DNA of 64,000 nt from Aspidiotus rigidus (GCA_035079385.1 JAVHKY010000083.1:744001-808000), one strand, 5' to 3'. Positions 9,109 to 20,261 are shown, counted from the first letter of the stretch. Numbers and translations: made by a program. Notes: generated from the sequence alone by a model not told the origin.

Positions 9109-11577
9109 CTAAGTAAGTCCGGTCATCTTTCTCATTGTTGTTAGACGCAACCCGCTGAGCGGCTTTGTAAGAATGTCGGCTCCTTGAAACTCCGTGGCGA
9201 CCTTTGTCACTGCCACTTCCCCCTTCTGCACATAGTCACGTATCAGCAGGTATTTTCTGTTGATGTGCTTAGTACGTTGGTGTAATTCCGGGTTCTCCGC
9301 AATTCTGATAGCCGCCGCATTATCTACGTGAATCGTTGCAACTTCCTTTGTTCCCCGGATTTCCCCGAGCATTCTGGAGATCCATAGCGCTTCCTTCGTA
9401 GCTTCGTTTGCGGCAATGATCTCCGCTTTGGCGGTCGAGTCTGCCACTAATGGTTGCCTTTTACTGATCCACGATATCGCTCCTCCTGCGTATTTTATGA
9501 GCACGCCCGATGTTGACTTCCCAGATTTGCACCCCATGAAGTCTGCGTCACTGTAGCACTTGAATCTCTGTACCCCTCTTCTGTACAGAATACCTAAATC
9601 CGTTGTACTTGTGACGTACTTTAAAACGCGTTTTAATCTTGATACGTCTTCTTTTGTAGGTCTCTCTAGCGTCCTTGATAGAAAACCGACTGTAAACGTA
9701 AGGTCGGGTCTGCTTCCCAGTGCTAAGTACATGAGCGCGCCTACGGCCTTCCGGTAAGGAAAGGTGATTTCCGGAGCTTCTTCTCGATCTTTCCCTGCTT
9801 CGGAACCTCCTTTCCCTGATGGTTGTGATGGTAGTTTTACCATAGGTGTTGGAGCGGCGTTGCATCCAGCAAATTTGAACCTTTCGAGTATTTTATTTGC
9901 GAATGCTTTCTGGCCAACTTTCAACCCTTGACTCGTCTTCATGATCTCTAAGCCGAGGTAGTACGTGGCCTCTTCTTTTGTCGTGATCTTGAATTCTCGC
10001 CGCAATTCCTGGATGAATGCGTGTAAGTCCTCTTTGTCCGTGGCTGCCATTAGCCCATCGTCGACGTACAGGACTAGTAACAATTTTCTCTGGTTTCTTT
10101 CTCTCACATAAAGACATGGATCATTTTCGCTACGTTTGAATCCTCGCTCTTGCAAATAAGTTCCAAACCGATTATTCCAGCATCTGGAGCTCTGTTTCAG
10201 TCCGTAGAGACTTCTTATTAGCCTGCATGCTCTATCGCTCCCATCCTCATAGCCTTCTGGTTGCTTCATGAAGATCGTTTCTTCCAGTTTGCCGTAAAGA
10301 AATGCGGTCGAAACGTCAAATTGAGCTAGAAACATATTCTCGCTTGCCGCTATCGCAATAAGTCGTGCTACTGGACTGAACGTCTGCGTATAATCGATAC
10401 CTTCGCGCTGATTGAACGCTTTGACGACGAGCCTAGCTTTATACTTGTCGATGCTTCCATTGGGGTTCAACTTTATTCTGAAAGTCCATTTACTCGGTAG
10501 CGCTTTCCTATCTTTTGGAAGCTCTGCAAGTTCCCAAGTGTTGTTTTCTTTCAGTGAGGAAATCTCTTTTTCCATAGCTTCTTTCCACTCGAGGCTATCC
10601 TTGCTTTCAATCGCCTCAGAGTAGGTCTGTGGTTCAGTCTCAGAGTTATTTGCGGTTAGAACGAAAATCTCAGCCTCCGTCATCATTACAGAACTGTCGT
10701 AATAATCGGGTCGTTGAATCTTGCTTCTATCACGCAAACTCTTCCTTGAGACTGTGGGTTTCTCTTCCTCATCCTCTTGCTCTGATGCTGCGTCTTCATA
10801 CGCGCTATCGTTCAGAGGTGATTCTGTCTCCGATTCGTGATGATCCTCCTTGTTTTCACTTTCGGGACTAGGCGCACTGGCGTCTGGTATCTCTACCTTC
10901 CTTAAACACTCTTGAAGTCTTTCTTGAAAAATTACGTCCCTTGAAGTAATAATCTTTCCGCTTTCTTTCAGGTAAATTCTATACCTTTCATCTGCGTCGT
11001 AACCAACGAGAAAACCTTTAATAGCTTTCTGGTCCATTTTTCTTCTCTTTTCGGTTGGTATATGTACGAAGCATAGCGAACTGATGATACGTAGGTGCTT
11101 GATTCTTGGTTTTGTTCCTAGCCATAGTTTGTACGGGCTCATCCCTTCTACCGACGACTTGCCTGTTCTATTCAATACGTAGACTGTTGTCTTAACTAGC
11201 TCGGCCCAAATAGCTTCTGGAAAGTTGATGAGTGACGTGTTTGAGTATTTGAAACTTCGCGCCATCTCGACTACCGTTCGATTTTCACGTTCGCTAGGAT
11301 TCTGCTGCAGCATGTAAGGAGCTGTAAGCCGATGCGTAATACCTCTCTTCAGTATTCTTTTCACGTCCTCATTAACGATTTCGCCGCCGTTGTCACTCAG
11401 AATTTCCTTGGTTCTGTGACCTTGCGTCTTAGCGTGCGCAATCATTTCCTCTAGAGCTATTTTAACTTCCGATTTTTCTCTCAATAGAAAAATGTAACGA
11501 AATTTGGTGAAGGCGTCTTTAAATACTGTAAAATAACGTTTCTTACCAAATGAATCGTCAAAAGGGCCCGCATACAT
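9109..11577 (-). CDS. Copia integrase-RT-RNase H part of the polyprotein
   Basis: 822 codons on the minus strand. Integrase core: the aspartate of FTDVCGP lies just upstream in the other frame, LSDNGGE carries the second, and NPSERENRT the glutamate. The RT has KYKARLVVKAF, AQFDVSTAFLYGKLEE (motif A) and catalytic YVDD near residue 505. RNase H has CYSDADFMGCKSGKSTSG near residue 677, then AKAEIIAANEATKEALW, HVDNAAAI and KHINRKY, and it ends in DILTKPLSG. All key residues look present. The frame is +1 relative to the upstream ORF; the two meet at 11558-11577. The true product would be one polyprotein, so the ATG at 11577 is probably not a real start. Confidence 0.93.
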   Translation of the reverse strand: MYAGPFDDSFGKKRYFTVFKDAFTKFRYIFLLREKSEVKIALEEMIAHAKTQGHRTKEILSDNGGEIVNEDVKRILKRGITHRLTAPYMLQQNPSERENRTVVEMARSFKYSNTSLINFPEAIWAELVKTTVYVLNRTGKSSVEGMSPYKLWLGTKPRIKHLRIISSLCFVHIPTEKRRKMDQKAIKGFLVGYDADERYRIYLKESGKIITSRDVIFQERLQECLRKVEIPDASAPSPESENKEDHHESETESPLNDSAYEDAASEQEDEEEKPTVSRKSLRDRSKIQRPDYYDSSVMMTEAEIFVLTANNSETEPQTYSEAIESKDSLEWKEAMEKEISSLKENNTWELAELPKDRKALPSKWTFRIKLNPNGSIDKYKARLVVKAFNQREGIDYTQTFSPVARLIAIAASENMFLAQFDVSTAFLYGKLEETIFMKQPEGYEDGSDRACRLIRSLYGLKQSSRCWNNRFGTYLQERGFKRSENDPCLYVRERNQRKLLLVLYVDDGLMAATDKEDLHAFIQELRREFKITTKEEATYYLGLEIMKTSQGLKVGQKAFANKILERFKFAGCNAAPTPMVKLPSQPSGKGGSEAGKDREEAPEITFPYRKAVGALMYLALGSRPDLTFTVGFLSRTLERPTKEDVSRLKRVLKYVTSTTDLGILYRRGVQRFKCYSDADFMGCKSGKSTSGVLIKYAGGAISWISKRQPLVADSTAKAEIIAANEATKEALWISRMLGEIRGTKEVATIHVDNAAAIRIAENPELHQRTKHINRKYLLIRDYVQKGEVAVTKVATEFQGADILTKPLSGLRLTTMRKMTGLT

Positions 11578-13123
11578 CGGTAAACATTAATTCGCCAGGT
11601 GTCTGAGCCTTTCTTCTCGTACCAAATGGTTGACGATGAGTTTTACCATACACGCATGGTTCGCAAATTCTATTGTCTACATTTACTTTCAAGTGCAGTT
11701 CGTCCTGCAGCTTTTTCTTCACGTGTCGCTTGTCCTGGTGGCCCCATCTCTCATGGTACAATTGTAGTAGTGAGTTATCATTAACAGTTGTGTTCGCATC
11801 TGCCTTGAGTTCAGCAACTTGCGCTTCTATTTCCGCTCTATATAACGTACCATGTTGTTCTCGAACTCCGTTCAAAACTTTCTTCCCTTTTATCCAGAAA
11901 GAACAACTCGTCGTTGATGATCTGAACTCGCTATCTGCGTTTCTGTCGTGTGCGGCTAGCACCGAAAACAAATTCCTTGAGATATTTGGAACGTACCATA
12001 CATCTTCTAGCCTAAGATGAGACACTTTGCCATCTATGAGGGACAAAATCTCAATGGTCCCCGACCCCACTGCTTTCAGGCTTTGGTTCTCAGCCGTCTT
12101 CACTGAGTAGGCGGTTGGGAACTCGTTAAATTTGACAAACTGTTCGCGACTATTCGTGATGTGTCGAGTGGCTCCATTATCCACCCACCAGCTTCTTTTG
12201 TCATTTTCTACTACAAAAGCTTCTTCGCAGATCGAAATCAGAGCAACCTTAGATGTGTCTGGCTCTGTCACATTACTCTGTGCTTCCTTCTTTTTCGGAC
12301 AACCATCCGCAAACCATTTTGGGCATTTCCTTACCCAGTGGCCTTCGTCAAAGCAATAGTTGCAACGGGTATTCTTTTTTAACCCTTTGTCAGTTCCTTT
12401 GCCTGCTCTTCTGCCTGCACCCGATCTATTTCTATTACCACTCGATTTTACAATTAGCGCTTCTTGGGTCAACTTCTCGCTACTATGCAGCGTGCTTGCG
12501 AAATTTCGTTCGAACATAAAAAGTTGCGCAATGAGTTCGTCTAACGTCTTCACGTCGTCCTTGGTAAGCAACATCCAACTTGACCTAAAGTTTTCAAATG
12601 AACTTGGTAGCACATGCAAAATCTTACTTACGAGTAGTAGTTCGGGTAGAGGTTCAAGCTGCTTCAGCTCCAGGCCATTATTTAGATCTACCCACAAGTT
12701 CTTTAGCTTTGCGATATGAGTAGATACATCTTCGCCTGACGTCCACGAAAATGCGAAAAAGTCTATGCAAGTCCTGAATACCTGGTCCTTTGCGGTGGCT
12801 TCGTAATGCGAGTGAAGCATTTTCCAGGTCTCTGCCGCCGTCTCCGTATTCATAATTCTCTGGTACACGTCGTCTGTAACGGTGACACTAATTAAAGATT
12901 TGGCATAACTGTTAGCCTTACGAAATGCTTCGTCTTTCTTCTTATGCTCTTTGATTTCCGCATCCGATGCTCCCAATTCTAATGCCAATGGTTTCTTCAA
13001 TTTGTCTTCGATTACGTCGACTCCATTTTCGTGGTAGCCCAAAACGTCGCGAATCTTTCGCTTCCAAATTGGCCAGTCAACCTCTCCGCTCAGAGGTTTA
13101 ATATTCTTCGCTAGACCTTCCAT
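11558..13123 (-). CDS. Copia gag-protease-integrase N-terminal part
   Basis: 521 codons on the minus strand. The N-terminus has the Copia gag type (DWPIWKRKIRDVLGY). A zinc knuckle CNYCFDEGHWVRKC (C-x2-C-x4-H-x4-C) sits near residue 253, and the aspartic protease motif WWVDNGATRH near residue 312. The integrase zinc region YHERWGHQ..CEPCVYGKTHRQPF lies near residues 454-495. The ORF ends with TGA just after DVCGPF, where the codons read CCC TTT TGA. One T too many in the T4 run moves the rest of integrase to the +1 frame. The ATG is 84 bases from the LTR, with no upstream ATG needed. Confidence 0.93.
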   Translation of the reverse strand: MEGLAKNIKPLSGEVDWPIWKRKIRDVLGYHENGVDVIEDKLKKPLALELGASDAEIKEHKKKDEAFRKANSYAKSLISVTVTDDVYQRIMNTETAAETWKMLHSHYEATAKDQVFRTCIDFFAFSWTSGEDVSTHIAKLKNLWVDLNNGLELKQLEPLPELLLVSKILHVLPSSFENFRSSWMLLTKDDVKTLDELIAQLFMFERNFASTLHSSEKLTQEALIVKSSGNRNRSGAGRRAGKGTDKGLKKNTRCNYCFDEGHWVRKCPKWFADGCPKKKEAQSNVTEPDTSKVALISICEEAFVVENDKRSWWVDNGATRHITNSREQFVKFNEFPTAYSVKTAENQSLKAVGSGTIEILSLIDGKVSHLRLEDVWYVPNISRNLFSVLAAHDRNADSEFRSSTTSCSFWIKGKKVLNGVREQHGTLYRAEIEAQVAELKADANTTVNDNSLLQLYHERWGHQDKRHVKKKLQDELHLKVNVDNRICEPCVYGKTHRQPFGTRRKAQTPGELMFTDVCGPF

Positions 13124-13193
13124 AACGCGAAATGAGTTCTAAAAGAATTTTTTTTCTTTAAAAAAAAATCAACTAAAATCTGTTAATGAACTC

Positions 13194-13207
13194 CTGGGCC
13201 CATAACC
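13194..13207 (-). promoter_or_regulatory. Copia primer-binding site for a half initiator tRNA-Met
   Basis: The minus strand reads GGTTATGGGCCCAG directly after the 5' LTR. Its complement CTGGGCCCATAACC is the anticodon stem-loop of eukaryotic initiator tRNA-Met (CAT anticodon). Drosophila copia is known to prime from a tRNA-iMet fragment cut in this region, so the same mode is expected here. Confidence 0.88.
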
Positions 13208-13354
13208 TTTTAAATTATGTTGTGGTTACAAGGAAGGTTTTATTCGAAGTAACGATAAAAGAAAAGTACAAAACTGATTTTTAGATACGATACATAATTT
13301 TGTACATAGCAGCCAATAATAATTAACGGGTGTCGTGCGCGCCTACCTACAATA
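13208..13354 (-). repeat. Copia 5' LTR
   Basis: 147-bp partner of 8928-9074, abutting the primer site on one side and the TTAAG target duplication on the other. Confidence 0.92.
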
Positions 13355-13507
13355 TTAAGTCCCTTCCCCAGCTAACCGATAGCATAACCAAATATTTCAG
13401 TGCACAGGTATCCTCACTGCTAAGATGCAGTCCCTTCAGCGGACCTAATGAGTGACAAGTCTTTACGAAGGGCTACTGCGGCGTCCCACTGACTGTAGTT
13501 TCGCAAC
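13355..13507 (+). repeat. Interspersed repeat, copy B, right part
   Basis: Continues copy B after the Copia element (TTAAGTCCCTTCCCC, CAAATATTTCAG, CAACAAGGAGGA). Homology with copy A stops at the last motif. Confidence 0.7.
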
Positions 13508-13539
13508 AAGGAGGAGACTTTCTGCTTGTATATGATAGA

Positions 13540-13880
13540 AGGGGATGACAAATTTCGACTCTCAATTATCAAAATTTCTCTACTTCCCCTTCGTATCATA
13601 TATTGCTCGAGAGTCAACATTTTTGTTAGTCCCTTCGTGTGGCTCGAAAGTCGAAATTTTTTCTAATCTCCCCTCCTATCATTGTACAGCATGAGGATTG
13701 AAATTCCTCAAAGTCCCTCCTCTTCATATGCAGCCCGAGAGTCAAGATTTCTTCCAAGTCCCCTTCCTGTGATATCCACAAAAGTCGAATTTTTCCAAGT
13801 CTCCTTGTAGCTATAGAAAATCTTCGAATCAACTTGAGTTAAAACCGTACTTACGTGGCTAGAAAGTCGACATTTTTCCT
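13540..13880 (+). repeat. Degenerate 45-bp tandem repeats
   Basis: About seven loose copies of a unit with landmarks GCTCGAGAGTC, CGAAATTTTT and AAGTCCCCTTCC. The same unit is cleaner at 26365-26590 and recurs at 55-58 kb. Confidence 0.65.
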
Positions 13881-13988
13881 AAGGTACTTCCTTCTGATCA
13901 TGAATACTTTGAGAAGTGCGGGACTTGAAGACAACTCAACCTAAGATCCACTAATAGAAGAAGTTACTAATCGGAGCATGCGCTTCAT

Positions 13989-14150
13989 CTACCCCAGTCT
14001 CTTGAGGAGACCGACTAAGCTTGTCTCGCTTACGCCTCCAGGCCTCATACTCAATAAAGTGTGTTGTGGTTCATCATCGCTCCCTTGGTCGCAGAGCGAA
14101 CATGTTGCCTGCTCAATTGTCTTCAACTTGGCGAAAGAAAGAATACTCCG
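13989..14150 (-). pseudogene. R1-type C-terminal knuckle fragment
   Basis: The minus strand reads EQATCSLCDQGSDDEPQHTL, a damaged C-x2-C..H knuckle. DNA landmarks match 5815-5960 (GACTAAGCTT, CGAACATGTT, CCTGCTC). A small piece of the same family as 5624-7000. Confidence 0.6.
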
Positions 14151-14264
14151 AAGGGAGAGTAAACTATGCAAACCGCAGAAAATTAAAACGACGAGCGCTT
14201 TCGCTTAATAAACCATCTTCGGGACTGAAATGAAAGCAACTGACGAACAGAAGAGGAGAATAAG

Positions 14265-14416
14265 GTTTCTATTGCGGTTCTTGTATTTGTGTTCCTTACT
14301 CTTCGCGAGTATATTTCTCTATAGTGCACACATCTTGATACGAGTTGTACACACAAAATCAAAACCCTTAAAATCCATCGAAACAGACGAATACACCATG
14401 TAAGTAGTGCACACAC
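14265..14416. repeat. PLE 3'-UTR-like scrap and 88-bp repeat unit
   Basis: 14265-14325 resembles the 3' UTR of the Penelope relic at 23970 (TTGCGGTT..TTGTGTT..CACTCTTCGCGAGT). 14330-14416 is an inverted copy of the unit seen at 19743-19880 (GTGCACTACTTAC..TGTTT..GGATTT). Confidence 0.5.
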
Positions 14417-17400
14417 TACTCAACTGACTCTTCCGGGCTGGAACAACTGGGAAAACACCTCCATCAACAGTCATACCTCACTCATAGGGAGTTTGAGCTT
14501 CACTATGGGGAGCAGTCTTTAGTGTCAAGACCATCCTGGCTGGAGTTTCTCACAATAAATGCAGCAAAATTATCTTCTTTTGAAATATATGTTGTGTGCC
14601 AGTCCTGGCGTGCATTTATGGCGTTCGTCATGGTTTCAACGTCGTGTCAGTTTTTTTCCATGGCGGGAGGAGAACTGGCGGTCAATATAATTTTATGAGG
14701 CGTGCACTCATATGTATCCCATATATTAACAGCCCAAGTACTTAGAAAAAAGTTCAAGTCCTCGTTTCATTAGAAACCACAATTGCAGACCAAAAGAATG
14801 ACGGACTTTGTCTCCAAAAAAATGCCTCCGAATGAGGTTTTTTGCTGAAAAATCTATATCCTTTACGTATTCGGACTCCTCGAAGTTCAAAAAGGATTCA
14901 ATCCTGAGAAAGTAACACCATCTATAGGTTACGGTTCTCGAACTTTTTTGTGAGGAGTTTGAATTGGTTTAAAACGTATCAAAAGATCCTCCTCTTGGAA
15001 TACCCGCTATGTCATCGCACGCAAGGACCATTACCATGAAGAGGGGTTTCACCGGGGAGATTCTTCCAACACTGAAGTTATACCTGAAAGAGCCGATACA
15101 AAATTAATACATAAGCAACCCGCAGCATGCGTTCCTTCATGGAGGACGGGAGGCAGCACATGCGAGACAAGCGATGTAGCGAGTCACAAGGCATAGCTTA
15201 TATTATTATTGAATTCTTGATTGCAAAATATTCCATGAGCGTCTATTTCAAGGAAGTTGGTAATGCTATTTTTTAAATGTGGTCCACATTAAGCTAAGCG
15301 ATGAGGTGAGATTGATGGATTCTCAGGGTCTTTCATATTTCTCTCTTTCTAGCGATTAGACCTTACTCTTTGCCTCGAAATCGACGCAGTTCTCTTTAAA
15401 CAATATTCAACACAAACCGACGTATGTGTTCAAGAAGAATGCTACAGTAATTAGGTCATTTCAGCTGAACTATAAGGGCGATGTATCGACCAATGGCGAC
15501 GAAGCATTGATACGCTTCGGAGGTAGATAAATTATTTTGTCCGAGGTTCGAATTGTAAACCTACCAGAGAACGCGTAAGAAACGTATTGATATTAGATAG
15601 AGAGGGTCTTTCCGGTCACTTAGAGAACCAGCAACGGCGATATTTTCACCGGACCGCAAAAGGTGCTCCCGTAAGATGAGATAGGTGAAGAAGTTTTTTT
15701 TTTTGTTTTTGAAACAATACGTACGAAATTCTACACGCATGAATTGATTTTACACGTGGATTAGAACAAGATATTATAATGAACAGCCCTAATTCTCTCC
15801 CTATCTACGATTTTGCCTCAGGTTGCTGCTGTATTATAATCGATGTGCCCGCCACACACGTTAGAAACTCGTAAGTTAAATACCTACGTTTTTTGTGTAG
15901 AATACAGCAGCCGCGCCAGCTCCATTTTACCTTTACACCTAGTCAGACCACGTGCCACGTATAAATTACGTATTTGCGCGCTGAAATGAATTACATTTTT
16001 CGAAACTATTTAAAAGTAATTAAAACGTCAGGATAAGGGATAAAATTTTGGAAGTCGCCGGCGAAACAAAAAGTTTCCGCAGCCTCGCATCCGAAACTCT
16101 CGCATTAACCTTTAATGTTTCCAATGACATTTTCATAAGCGGAAGTCTGCATGACGTATTCTGAAAAATGACTAGGTCGTTAGTGATTACGCGTTCGTCC
16201 GGTTAGCGAACCCGTCAAAGTGGCCACGCACTAAGAAAAATCGTTTATTCTAGGGGATAGATTTGTACTCGCCAACGAGCTTTTGCGAACAATGGGTGTC
16301 TGGTTAAATATATATAAACTGGCCGATACAGGGTGAATGCCATATTCTGGTGTCGAAACTTTTTTCTGGTGCCTCTCTCTCTGGCCGCGCTTTGTCCAGG
16401 AAAAACGTACATATTTTTTTTTTTACGAGTTGGGGCATTTGCGATATTGGCCTATACAATCATACTCGTATTGAAACCAATTTCCAGATAAATTGGTAGG
16501 CTATACCTAAGTGCCCGCAAACGTATTTCGTCAACGGTTGGTGTATACTAGAAAATAATAATGTCCCCGATAAATGATAAAAATTTTATTTCACTATAAC
16601 TATAATACAAAACGCGAACGTGAAATTAATTTTATAAGTACAACACTAACGTAGCTCGTTTGTTTGTTTTTACAATTCCGGTTCGTATTATTTTATACAA
16701 TCGTATAAAAATAAATACTGTACCAGCAGCCGTACGTAATCTCAGTGGTTAAAATTTTGAAGTCGTGCTTTTTTTGTTAACAACTTTTTTCCCCGTGCTT
16801 AATAAAATACACCGTACCTACTATACTTCAATACTACAGGCGAGGTGTATCTTCTCTTTTTAATATTTATTATTTACATACCATTCTACCCGTCTATTTG
16901 ATTATATTCATCGTCGAATCAATTTTGTAAAAATATCACGAATGAGTTCCGCACGACGCGATGGGAAGAGGGGATACGCGCGAAAAAGGGATCAAATGAC
17001 GAACGATGACTTTTTATTGTACTAAGATTTCGAAACTTAGAAAAGAACTTCGACAATTACTAGAAGAAGTACATCGCGACATTTCCATAATGTAGCAACT
17101 GCTTCTTATACATCAAAATTACTCAGACTTTTTCTTTCCATTTATTACGAGATGCTTTTAAACGCACTCGAGTTATGCCAATTTTTCCTAGTTTCATTAT
17201 TTGTTGTGCATAGTGTCGAAGAGACATGAATCTCGCGAGTTGAACGGAAAAACTTCGAAGACTCAGCTGGGATAAAGACAAATTCTTGACTGACGGCACA
17301 AATTAGAACCAATCGGTTACTCGTACTTACTCCAAAAGATTTGCAATCCCAGGCCGGGTTGTCACCTTTGACCTACTTTAAGGACTGGAAATTCAAACTA

Positions 17401-17547
17401 AATCAATGAGGAGTAGAACCTCGAAGACTTTCGACCTTTAAGCTATAGATACGTAGGAATAATGGGACTGAGAAAAATCACAAGGTCGGTAATCTTTCAC
17501 GATACGAATTACTTCCGGATTTTTGTAAAGGGTTGTGATCTACTCCG
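14417..17547. other. No gene seen
   Basis: 3.1 kb without a supported gene: only very short ORFs, two runs of T (15695, 16411), and no repeat I can match inside the window. Confidence 0.5.
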
Positions 17548-17699
17548 ATGCAATTTCCGCGATTTATTGAATTTGAGAATTTCTCGCTAAAAGACAGGTT
17601 CAAAAAATTGTATGAAGAGCAACGAATTACCGACCTATACTTTGGCATTTTCAATGTCTTTACCGATACCCCAGCCCCCCGTCTACTATTGGAAATCTG

Positions 17700-18010
17700 C
17701 GTGTCCGAAAAAGTTTCTTCCAGTGTACAAATTTACTTTATTAGTTCCTTTTGCAAAGTGCTTTCGGGTATCATCCCATCATCAGTTGTATTGCAGGCTC
17801 CTCATCACGTGGCTCAGGTGCGCAACTACTCTGCCTGCTTTTTCCACTCCCATCAGGAAATGGAACCTGAAGCCTAGTGTCGAGCCGAACCAGATGCCTA
17901 GGAACGTCATCTGCTTCTTGGTCTCAACTTCCGCACCTTGCGAGCAAAAGATGGGTGGACTGAACTTTCGATATGGCCTCCGTCTTACCTACTGCACGTT
18001 CTAGTCTAGC
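17700..18010 (-). pseudogene. R1-type RT thumb fragment
   Basis: The minus strand encodes MTFLGIWFGSTLGFRFHF followed by EKAGRVVAHLSHVMRSL. In R1-group elements this is the region after the palm (consensus like VKYLGV..L.F..H). It aligns with 6430-6590 of the larger relic. No ends are visible. Confidence 0.6.
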
Positions 18011-19209
18011 TGACTGGATTAATCGCTGACATGGTTTATCAGGTTGAAAGATTAGAAAAGAGGTTTGCCTACTAGAGATGTGAACCAAGGAAGTCGGGAC
18101 GAAACCTTAGTTTTTGAACGTTGAAAAATTTTGAGCTCGTCCTTTTAATATAATAGTTGAGAAATGGTTGCGTCTGTCCAACTTTTGCTCGGCTAAGCTG
18201 TGAATCTCAACAAAAAGTCGACTTATATTTAGCTGAAGAAATGAATTCCTTCTCAGGGCTCCTTTGCTGTCTGTTTTCCTTGAATTACATTTCTGCTCTT
18301 AATTCTGTTAGAAGATTTTTTATTGTTAATTAATTTGTACACAGTACTCTCAGTTTCTTTAATGTGGTAAATACGGTTACCAAAACGTTGGCGAGAAGGA
18401 AGCTAAAGAAATAATAAAGAGACACAGATACGAAGAAGAGCTCCAGAAGAGTTGAAGTGCGGAGAGAGGAATGTAGCGAAATTTCTGTATTTCAAAGGAG
18501 AGAATCCGAGAATAATTTCCGCAATTCACGGATGAATACAACGAGCTTGTGAAGTCCAACAAAATACACATAAAGGGCGCCTGTTAATAATACACACCGT
18601 AAAAGAAAAGTCCAAACTTTTGTCAATCTAAAGAGGGGAAAAAAAAGAAGAAACAAACGCTTCACAAAAGTCACGCTCTGTTATATCTTGATTAGATTTC
18701 GACGAAAATTCAAATAACGTGCAAGATTGCTGTTCGTTCGTTTTCCGGAATCCTTATCAAAATTGAGTCAAAGAAAATTCGAAAGCGAAGAGCTGCGAAG
18801 TCGTGGAATATTTTCTTCTGCATATCGTATCAATAAGTATACGACCCACCTTCGATACATTTTTTTTTTTCTCTCGTCTTTCATAAGTGTTCTCTTTTCT
18901 TATGTTGAATAAGCTGCATCTTTTTCTTCCTCGTCGAAGTCTAAATGGAATTTCTTAATAAACGAATATAAATAACATTTTCATTACATTATCTATAAAC
19001 GCACTCAGTTCTCGACTTCATTCGTTCGCAGGGAAATCGATATTCTCCATTTTCGTGAATTTTTTACGACTCAATGGGTACAAATAGAATTCTGTTCGGT
19101 AGTATATCGAATAAAATAAAAACGTTTGTTGATGGAGAGCGGTTTCTAATTAAGTCTTCCGTAAAGGAGACCGATTACCTGTAGAGGTTAGCTCTCTACT
19201 ACGATACAA
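18011..19209. other. No gene seen
   Basis: AT-rich, only ORFs of about 60 codons, no recognised motif. Confidence 0.45.
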
Positions 19210-19680
19210 TTGGATGAGGATACTGGTAGGCGACTCGGGGAGAAATTTGATTTTGGACTTGCAGAAGGTAAATTCCAGAATAAATTTGATGAGCTACTTC
19301 AGAACGCTCGGTGTCTAATGATTATGCTAAGGTACATGAGGCTGCAACGTTGTTTTGTGCATGTTCCGGTCTTCCTGAAGGCGGCCGTGCTTGATCGTAA
19401 CAGTGCGGTCGAAGTTGAACATGTTCCATATCTGTTGTACAAAGTTGAGAAAACGGCAATCGGTGGAATAAAACTTCCTCCAGCTTTTCGTAGGCAATAT
19501 CAAAATCCTTATTCTCCTAATGGTGGTTTCGCAGATACGTCAATTCAAGTCTGTACGGATGAAATATGTCTACCAATAATTGACGTCCAACTGACCGAGA
19601 ATTTACTTCCTTCAAAGTCCTTCGGTCGAAATTGCGTCGATGTATTGTTAAAATCGACCTCAGCCATTCTCACGGTATAG
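19210..19680 (+). CDS. Unrecognised 156-codon ORF
   Basis: ATG at 19210, stop at 19678-19680. The product is soluble-looking, with no signal peptide, membrane segment or low-complexity run, and a balanced composition that looks better than its neighbours. I recognise no family. A PLE-like 3' UTR scrap (CTTCGCGTGTATATTTCTC) follows directly, so it may be part of a mobile element. A host exon or a chance ORF cannot be excluded. Confidence 0.3.
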   Translation: MDEDTGRRLGEKFDFGLAEGKFQNKFDELLQNARCLMIMLRYMRLQRCFVHVPVFLKAAVLDRNSAVEVEHVPYLLYKVEKTAIGGIKLPPAFRRQYQNPYSPNGGFADTSIQVCTDEICLPIIDVQLTENLLPSKSFGRNCVDVLLKSTSAILTV

Positions 19681-19742
19681 AAAGCGTCTTCGCGTGTATA
19701 TTTCTCTATGATGGATGACCGTAAAATTAAAGAACGCATTGA

Positions 19743-19880
19743 TTCTATGTGTGCACTACTTACTTCGTGTATTTGTCCGTTTCATAGGATTTCTAGTGTT
19801 TTGGATCTCAAGTGCACAACTTATATATGGATGCGTGCACTACTTACTCCATGTATTTGTTTGTTTTATAGGATTTCCAG
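19743..19880 (+). repeat. 88-bp tandem unit, about 1.6 copies
   Basis: GTGCACTACTTACT..TGTATTTGT..GTTT.ATAGGATTT occurs at 19750 and again 88 bp later. An inverted copy lies at 14330-14416. Confidence 0.6.
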
Positions 19881-19959
19881 CCCCCAAGTGTGCCAACATT
19901 GTCTCTCTTCTTCTTTCTTCAAGGTTCAGCTATATCTGGGTGGTATGAAGGTGTTGAGT

Positions 19960-20135
19960 AAGCTATAGCGTGGATCCCATTCCGTATACATTTTCTTCTT
20001 CATGACTGTGGTTTGAATGCAGACACTTGGCTCCATTTTTTTTTTTTTTTTGAACCTAACATGATGGCTACTAGGCTACTCAGAGTAAGCGCTTCGGCGA
20101 TCCCAATCTCTTGCAGAGATTGACTGAGCAGATTT
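19960..20135 (-). pseudogene. R1-type fragment
   Basis: Aligns with 5690-5835 of the R1 relic: shared CATGAC.GTG, AATGCAGACAC.TGG, ATGGCTAC.AGG and TTGCAGAGAT.GACT. Interrupted by a T run at 20037-20051. Confidence 0.55.
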
Positions 20136-20261
20136 TTTAGCGGAACAGAATAAATGAAGATCACGTTTCATACCCACTAGCAAATGAAAGACACGCCTGC
20201 CTGCTTTGTGACTAAATCATGGCCTAACTTTTGTATTTTTCTCACGGAGGCGTACGACCCA

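Larger units (their letters stand above)
8928..13354 (-). mobile_element. Nearly intact Copia retrotransposon, minus strand
   Basis: A 4427-bp element with two 147-bp LTRs that differ at two positions, a 5-bp target duplication TTAAG (8923-8927 and 13355-13359), a primer site, a polypurine tract, and full gag-PR-INT-RT-RNase H coding capacity broken by one frameshift. Domain order INT before RT defines Ty1/Copia. The unoccupied site is present as copy A at about 4985. High LTR identity indicates a recent insertion. Confidence 0.97.

Noticed and set aside
15536..15570. GGTTCGAAT, like a tRNA B box
   Set aside because: No A box at the right distance and no cloverleaf can be folded.
17762..17785. 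Hammerhead-like core on the minus strand (CTGATGA..CCCGAAA)
   Set aside because: Stem II is one base out of register, and no partner strand for stem I or a proper UH cleavage site is nearby. It also lies in an R1 coding relic.
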